Below, one piece after another: positions 7,009-10,647 of a stretch of 10,647 bases of DNA. The translations under genes were made by a program, and so were the position numbers. This DNA comes from Vulcanimicrobiota bacterium (GTDB lineage Bacteria; Vulcanimicrobiota; Vulcanimicrobiia; Vulcanimicrobiales; Vulcanimicrobiaceae). The notes beneath the pieces are model-generated. The model saw only the letters and a program-made list of their open reading frames with translations, did not search any database and had not been told where the DNA came from. The stretch spans positions 1 to 10,647 of the forward strand of contig DAHUYY010000050.1 of NCBI GenBank assembly GCA_027306845.1, written 5' to 3'. Positions within the stretch are counted from its first letter, which is position 1. The number at the start of each line of letters is the position of its first letter.

Positions 7009-7699
7009 AGCGGATCGCAAAGGTGAAGAGCGCCGCGGCCTTCACTTCCAACGGCTGCGGCAAGATCGTCGCCGGCGTCGATGCAAACGGGAAGCTCGGC
7101 AACTTAAAGCTCTCGCCGCCGATGAAATCGTCGAGGAGGATCGGTTTGACCGCGAGCAGGGCGCCGAGTTGGACGCCGCCGGCACGGGCGATCGCAGCGG
7201 CGCGGATCTGCGCGATACGTTCGGCCGCGACGAGCGCCTGCGTTCGGGCCGCATCGGGATCGGCGGCCTCGAAGAGCGTCACGCGTTTGGTATCCCAGCC
7301 GGATTTGGTTAACGCCGCGCTGACCGCGACGACGCGGTTTGGGGGAACGCGGAGAATCGCGTAGGTTGCAAATGCGGTGTGCCCGCTTTTGCTGAGCGAT
7401 TCGAGCGGCACCATGCTCGCAATCGCCGAGGAATTCAGCCCGAGCGAGGGCAGCATGGCGCGAAGCGATGCGCTCGCTTCGGCACCGAGCGCAGCATTCG
7501 CGGTTTTGCCGAGTCGGCTTACGAGCACGCGTTCGACGGGAAGATCGGCGACGAGATCGGTGGGGGTTACCTGCGCCGTGGCGGCGACGGTGATCGTGTG
7601 CGGCCGACCCGCAGCAGCGAAGGTCCCTGCAGCACTCGCCGGAGCCGCGCAGGCGAAGGCGAGGAGAAGAGCGAGAGGAAGAAGCCGTTCTCTTTTCAT
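7007..7699 (-). CDS. Exported SIMPL-domain (DUF541, YggE-like) protein
   Basis: This is a predicted 230-residue secreted or periplasmic protein. It opens with a signal peptide: MKRER, a hydrophobic run LLPLALLLAFACAAP, then a cleavage-type ASA at residues 21-23. The mature part fits the SIMPL/DUF541 fold: an early strand HTITVAATAQVTPTD, a helix-rich centre, the repeat-like segment AADPDAARTQALVAAERIAQIRA followed by ARAGGVQLGALLAVKP, and a closing strand PLEVKAAALFTFAIR. YggE-type proteins have been linked to oxidative-stress protection, but their biochemistry is poorly defined. The frame stays open to 7798, but the ATG at 7699 is chosen because it begins the signal peptide and avoids 86 bases of overlap with selB. 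GAGG abuts the ATG. It lies 14 bases after the selB stop, so cotranscription is likely. Cys17 has a poor lipobox context (AFAC), so a lipoprotein is less likely. Family assignment is by pattern only. Confidence 0.7.
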   Translation of the reverse strand: MKRERLLPLALLLAFACAAPASAAGTFAAAGRPHTITVAATAQVTPTDLVADLPVERVLVSRLGKTANAALGAEASASLRAMLPSLGLNSSAIASMVPLESLSKSGHTAFATYAILRVPPNRVVAVSAALTKSGWDTKRVTLFEAADPDAARTQALVAAERIAQIRAAAIARAGGVQLGALLAVKPILLDDFIGGESFKLPSFPFASTPATILPQPLEVKAAALFTFAIR

Positions 7700-7713
7700 C
7701 CTCGCGCCGTGCG

Positions 7714-9579
7714 CTACCGAGCGGTTGGATTCCTTTCGCTCGCGCGCAAGGCGCGAGTATCGCCGGTACGAATCGTGATCGCACGGGCGTCGAACCACTC
7801 CAGGAGCGGCACCGCAAACTTACGCGAGGTGCCGATGAGGGTGCGGAACTCGGCGACCGTCATCTGCCGCTTCTCGCGTAAATACCGCTCGAGACGCGCG
7901 CGAATCGCGGCGAGCTGTGCGGCACTGTAGAGATCGTCACCGATGCGCACGAGCGTGCCGAGCGCGAGCAACGCGGCGTAGGCGTCGGCGAGCCCGGCGA
8001 TGCGCGAGCCGCGCATCTCACCCTCGAGCCCGGCGGCATCGAGCGGAACGAACGAGCTCGGGTCCCCGCGTTGCAGAAGAGCGGCGAAAAACCGTTCGTG
8101 CTCGGGGCTCAGTCGAATCTCGTGCCCGGGGAGGGAATAGAATCCCGCGCGCACGGCGAGGCGTCCCTCACCGACGAAAGCGGTGAGATAGCGGTAGAGC
8201 AGCGCTTCATCGAAGGCGAGTTCTTTTGCGAGTGCCTGGAGGGTGCGCCCCATCGCCCACGGCGCTTCTTCGTGTCGGCGCGCGAGTTGCGTGACGATGC
8301 GTTCGAGCAACGTATCGGAGAGCGACGCCGCGACGAACGCCTCGGGTTTGGCGAGCGTGCGCAACGTGCCGGCGACGATCGCCGACTCGACGATATCGCC
8401 GATGGCTTCGGCGCGAACGTTGAGTTTCGCCGCGAGTCCCTCGCGCCCGAGCCCGGCGCGACCGGCCTCCGCGAGCGCTGCGCGCAGCGCCGCCGCATGC
8501 GCACCTTCGTCGGCGAGTGCGGCCGCTTCGATTCCCGCGATCTCGCCGCCGCCGAGCACGCTCTTCGGTGAGAGGCGACGGAGCACGAAGCGCACGCCGC
8601 CGAACGCCGTCGTCGGCGCGCGAAGCACCAACCGCGCGGCGACGCTCTCCTCGCTCGCCGGAACGCGCTCGAAGATCAGCGTCCCGAGAATCTCCGCCGC
8701 ACCGATCGACGCGCGCACGGGCGTGCGTCGGCGCAAGAACGGCAGCGCTTCGGCGAGCGGAGTAAAGTGCACCGCAAATTGCGTACCGACCGATAGCTCC
8801 GGCCCGGCGAGCACGCTGCCGCGCGCGAGCCGTTCGCGCGCAACGCCGGGAATATTGACGGCAACGCGTGCGCCCGCGTTCGCGCGTTCGACCGATGCCC
8901 CAAAGACGTGGAGGCTTCGCACGCGCGCGCGCAGCCCATCGGGCTGCAGCGTCACGCTCTCGCCGACGCGTACGCATCCTTGCATCAGCGTCCCGGTGGC
9001 GATCGTTCCGTGCCCGGGCAGCGTAAACGCTCGATCGACCGGCAGGTAGAGCGGCGCGTCGGCATTGCGTGGCGCGAGTGCGGCGAGCCGCGCTGCGAGC
9101 AGCGCGCGCAATTCGGCGATCCCCTCACCGCTCTCCGACGAGAGCGCCTGCATCGGTGCGTCGGCGGCGATCGTACCGGCGAGATCGCGGCGTATGCGCG
9201 CGAGCGCTTCCTCGCGCTCGGCGGCGCCGAGAAGATCGCACTTCGTGACCGCGACGACAACGCCGCGCACGTTGAGAAAACGCAGGATCGCCAAGTGCTC
9301 GCGCGTCTGCGGCATCACACCTTCAGTCGCGGCAACGACGAGCAGCAGCACTTCCATCCCGCTCGCGCCGGCGAGCATGTTATGAAGAAAGCGCTCGTGC
9401 CCGGGAACGTCGATGATTCCCGCGACGAGATCGCCCTCTTCGAAACGCGCGAAGCCGAGATCGAGCGTCATCCCGCGCTCGCGCTCCTCCGCCCAGCGGT
9501 CGGGCTCCGTCCCGGTCAGTCGTTTAACGAGCGTCGATTTCCCATGATCGACGTGCCCGGCGGTGCCGATGATGTGCAT
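7714..9579 (-). CDS. selB: Selenocysteine-specific elongation factor SelB
   Basis: This 621-residue GTPase carries Sec-tRNA(Sec) to the ribosome at UGA codons marked by a SECIS hairpin; the E. coli protein has 614. G-domain motifs are G1 GHVDHGKST with Lys14, G2 RGMTLDLGFA at 35-44, G3 DVPGH at 57-61 and G4 TKCD at 112-115. The stretch RGMTLDLGFA followed by DVPGHERFLHNMLAG is characteristic of SelB and separates it from EF-Tu and IF2. The two beta-barrel domains follow, with LPGHGTIATGTLMQG marking the start of domain II. The C-terminal ~250 residues form the winged-helix array that reads the SECIS. The last wing is conserved, with MTVAEFRTLIGTSRKFAVPL near residue 580. The ATG at 9579 lies 11 bases after the selA stop with no clear Shine-Dalgarno, consistent with coupling to selA. 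The protein appears full-length and functional. Confidence 0.97.
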   Translation of the reverse strand: MHIIGTAGHVDHGKSTLVKRLTGTEPDRWAEERERGMTLDLGFARFEEGDLVAGIIDVPGHERFLHNMLAGASGMEVLLLVVAATEGVMPQTREHLAILRFLNVRGVVVAVTKCDLLGAAEREEALARIRRDLAGTIAADAPMQALSSESGEGIAELRALLAARLAALAPRNADAPLYLPVDRAFTLPGHGTIATGTLMQGCVRVGESVTLQPDGLRARVRSLHVFGASVERANAGARVAVNIPGVARERLARGSVLAGPELSVGTQFAVHFTPLAEALPFLRRRTPVRASIGAAEILGTLIFERVPASEESVAARLVLRAPTTAFGGVRFVLRRLSPKSVLGGGEIAGIEAAALADEGAHAAALRAALAEAGRAGLGREGLAAKLNVRAEAIGDIVESAIVAGTLRTLAKPEAFVAASLSDTLLERIVTQLARRHEEAPWAMGRTLQALAKELAFDEALLYRYLTAFVGEGRLAVRAGFYSLPGHEIRLSPEHERFFAALLQRGDPSSFVPLDAAGLEGEMRGSRIAGLADAYAALLALGTLVRIGDDLYSAAQLAAIRARLERYLREKRQMTVAEFRTLIGTSRKFAVPLLEWFDARAITIRTGDTRALRASERNPTAR

Positions 9580-9590
9580 GCGTCGAAGGC

Positions 9591-10647
9591 TTAGAGGCTT
9601 GCAGCGATCGCGCCGGCGAGCGCGAGATCTTCGTCGGGGAGAACGCTGCGAAGATCGAAGAGCACGCTGCCTTCTTCGATCCGTGCGATCGTGGGCGGCC
9701 GAGCTTGGCGAAGGCGGCGCGCAAAAAGATCGGCATCGCTCCTTTCGATTGCGATGGCCAGTGATTCCAGCGTCGCGCCCGGCAATGCGCCGCCGCCGAC
9801 GGCGGCCTGCGTCGCAACGAGGCGTCCCTGCCCGATGCGCGCGACGATCGCTTCGCCGCGCCGTCGCAGCTCGTCGATCGGTGCCGAGAGCATCGCATAG
9901 AGCGGTATTTCGAGCCGCGTCGCATCGCTTTCGTGCAAGCGTGCCGTCGCATCGAGCATCGCCAAGGTCGTTTTATCGACGCGTAGCGCGCGCAGAAGCG
10001 GGTTTCCACGCATGCGGCCGAGCGCGAGCGTACTTCCCAACAACATGCCGCATTGCGGGCCGCCGAAAAGTTTATCGCCGGAGATCGCGACCACCGCGAC
10101 ACCCTCGGCCAACGCTTCAGCGACCGTCCGTTCGCGCGGGAGCCCGAACGCCGTCATATCCAGCAGTGCGCCGCTCCCTAAATCTTCGACGAGCAGCACG
10201 CCGCTGCGCTGCGCCAACGCGGCGAGCTCCCGCGAATCGAGATCTTCGACGAAGCCTGCGAGCGAAAAATTCGACCGGTGCGTGCGCAGCAGTAACGATG
10301 TCCGCGGCGAGAGCGCGCGCTCCACATCGGCGAGCCGCGCTTTATTCGTCGTTCCGATCTCGACCAAGCGCGCGCCGCTCCGTTCGAGAACGTCGGGAAC
10401 GCGGAAGCCGCCGCCGATCTCGACGAGCTCGCTCCGGGCGACGATGCATTCGCGGCCGCGCGCGAAGGTGTCGAGCAGCAGGAGCACCGCCGCGGCACAA
10501 TTATTAACGACGAGTGCATCTTGCGCACCGAAGAGTCGCGCCAGGCGCGCGCCGACGCGCTCGTAGCGCGAGCCGCGTTGCCCGCGCTCGAGATCGTATT
10601 CGAGGTTCGAGTATCCGGCTCCGATCTGCGCGGCGGCATCGAGTGCG
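9591..10647 (-). CDS. selA: L-seryl-tRNA(Sec) selenium transferase SelA (5' end missing)
   Basis: SelA is a PLP enzyme, decameric in characterised bacteria, that converts seryl-tRNA(Sec) to selenocysteinyl-tRNA(Sec) using selenophosphate from SelD. The reading frame is open from the right edge (first full codon at 10646) to TAA at 9593-9591, about 351 residues. E. coli SelA has 463, so roughly the first 100 are outside the window. The GTG at 10487 is internal. Visible signatures in order are SNLEYDLERGQRGSR, ALVVNNCAAAVLLLL, SELVEIGGGFRVPDVLERSG, VEIGTTNKARL, VEDLGSGALLD, the PLP-lysine motif SGDKLFGGPQCG (Lys codon 10071-10073) and ALRVDKTTLAMLDAT. The C-terminal domain closes with GSVLFDLRSVLPDED. 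All catalytic landmarks in the visible part are intact. selB follows after 11 bases, the usual bacterial selAB arrangement. Confidence 0.97.
   Translation of the reverse strand, partial: ALDAAAQIGAGYSNLEYDLERGQRGSRYERVGARLARLFGAQDALVVNNCAAAVLLLLDTFARGRECIVARSELVEIGGGFRVPDVLERSGARLVEIGTTNKARLADVERALSPRTSLLLRTHRSNFSLAGFVEDLDSRELAALAQRSGVLLVEDLGSGALLDMTAFGLPRERTVAEALAEGVAVVAISGDKLFGGPQCGMLLGSTLALGRMRGNPLLRALRVDKTTLAMLDATARLHESDATRLEIPLYAMLSAPIDELRRRGEAIVARIGQGRLVATQAAVGGGALPGATLESLAIAIERSDADLFARRLRQARPPTIARIEEGSVLFDLRSVLPDEDLALAGAIAASL

Noticed and set aside
7700..7798. 33-codon N-terminal extension of the SIMPL gene
   Set aside because: It would overlap selB by 85 bases, is highly charged, and would bury the signal peptide that starts at 7699.
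8243..9049. 268-codon plus-strand frame across selB
   Set aside because: Same reasoning: no recognisable domain, biased composition, and the opposite strand encodes intact SelB.
9580..9590. tRNA-Sec gene near selAB
   Set aside because: The selA-selB gap is 11 bases, and no gap in the window is long enough for a ~95-base tRNA-Sec.
9563..10507. 314-codon open frame on the plus strand across selA
   Set aside because: It is Arg/Ala/Ser-rich and low in complexity, opposite a clearly conserved selA. It is a GC-driven shadow frame.

Overview
This is a gene-dense, GC-rich bacterial chromosomal window. Almost every base is coding, and the two widest gaps between genes are 56 and 61 bases. TypA, ClpB, MscL, SelA and SelB are all bacterial-type proteins. 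No phage, IS, CRISPR or rRNA/tRNA signature is visible. The phylum cannot be fixed from this sequence. Sparse Shine-Dalgarno sites, GTG/TTG starts and the GC-rich codon style would suit a deep-branching soil group such as Candidatus Eremiobacterota, but that is only a guess.

The layout is two convergent gene blocks. The left block (1-4324, plus strand) holds the 3' part of a zinc-independent NADP-dependent MDR oxidoreductase, a soluble GAF-type sensor histidine kinase, the ribosome-associated GTPase TypA/BipA, and the mechanosensitive channel MscL with a C-terminal zinc ribbon. The oxidoreductase/kinase pair and the typA/mscL pair each overlap by 1-4 bases (TGATG and TTGA), which suggests translational coupling. 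A 12-bp hairpin with one bulged A fills most of the gap before typA and ends 4 bases before its GTG start.

The right block (10647-4321, minus strand) reads selA (5' end outside the window), selB, a secreted SIMPL-domain protein and clpB. selA to selB is 11 bases and selB to the SIMPL gene is 14 bases, so these look like one transcription unit. clpB follows after 61 bases with its own start signals. The two blocks meet at the palindrome CTAG (4321-4324), where the stop codons of mscL and clpB interlock with no room for a terminator.

Functionally, the host makes selenocysteine: SelA forms Sec on its tRNA and SelB delivers it to recoded UGA. tRNA-Sec, selD and any selenoprotein must lie elsewhere. 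The other genes serve stress adaptation: TypA (ribosome biogenesis under stress), MscL (hypo-osmotic release), ClpB (disaggregation) and a sensor kinase. I found no clearly undescribed system. The points most worth a second look are the typA leader hairpin, the interlocked convergent stops, and the divergent SIMPL gene tied to selAB.
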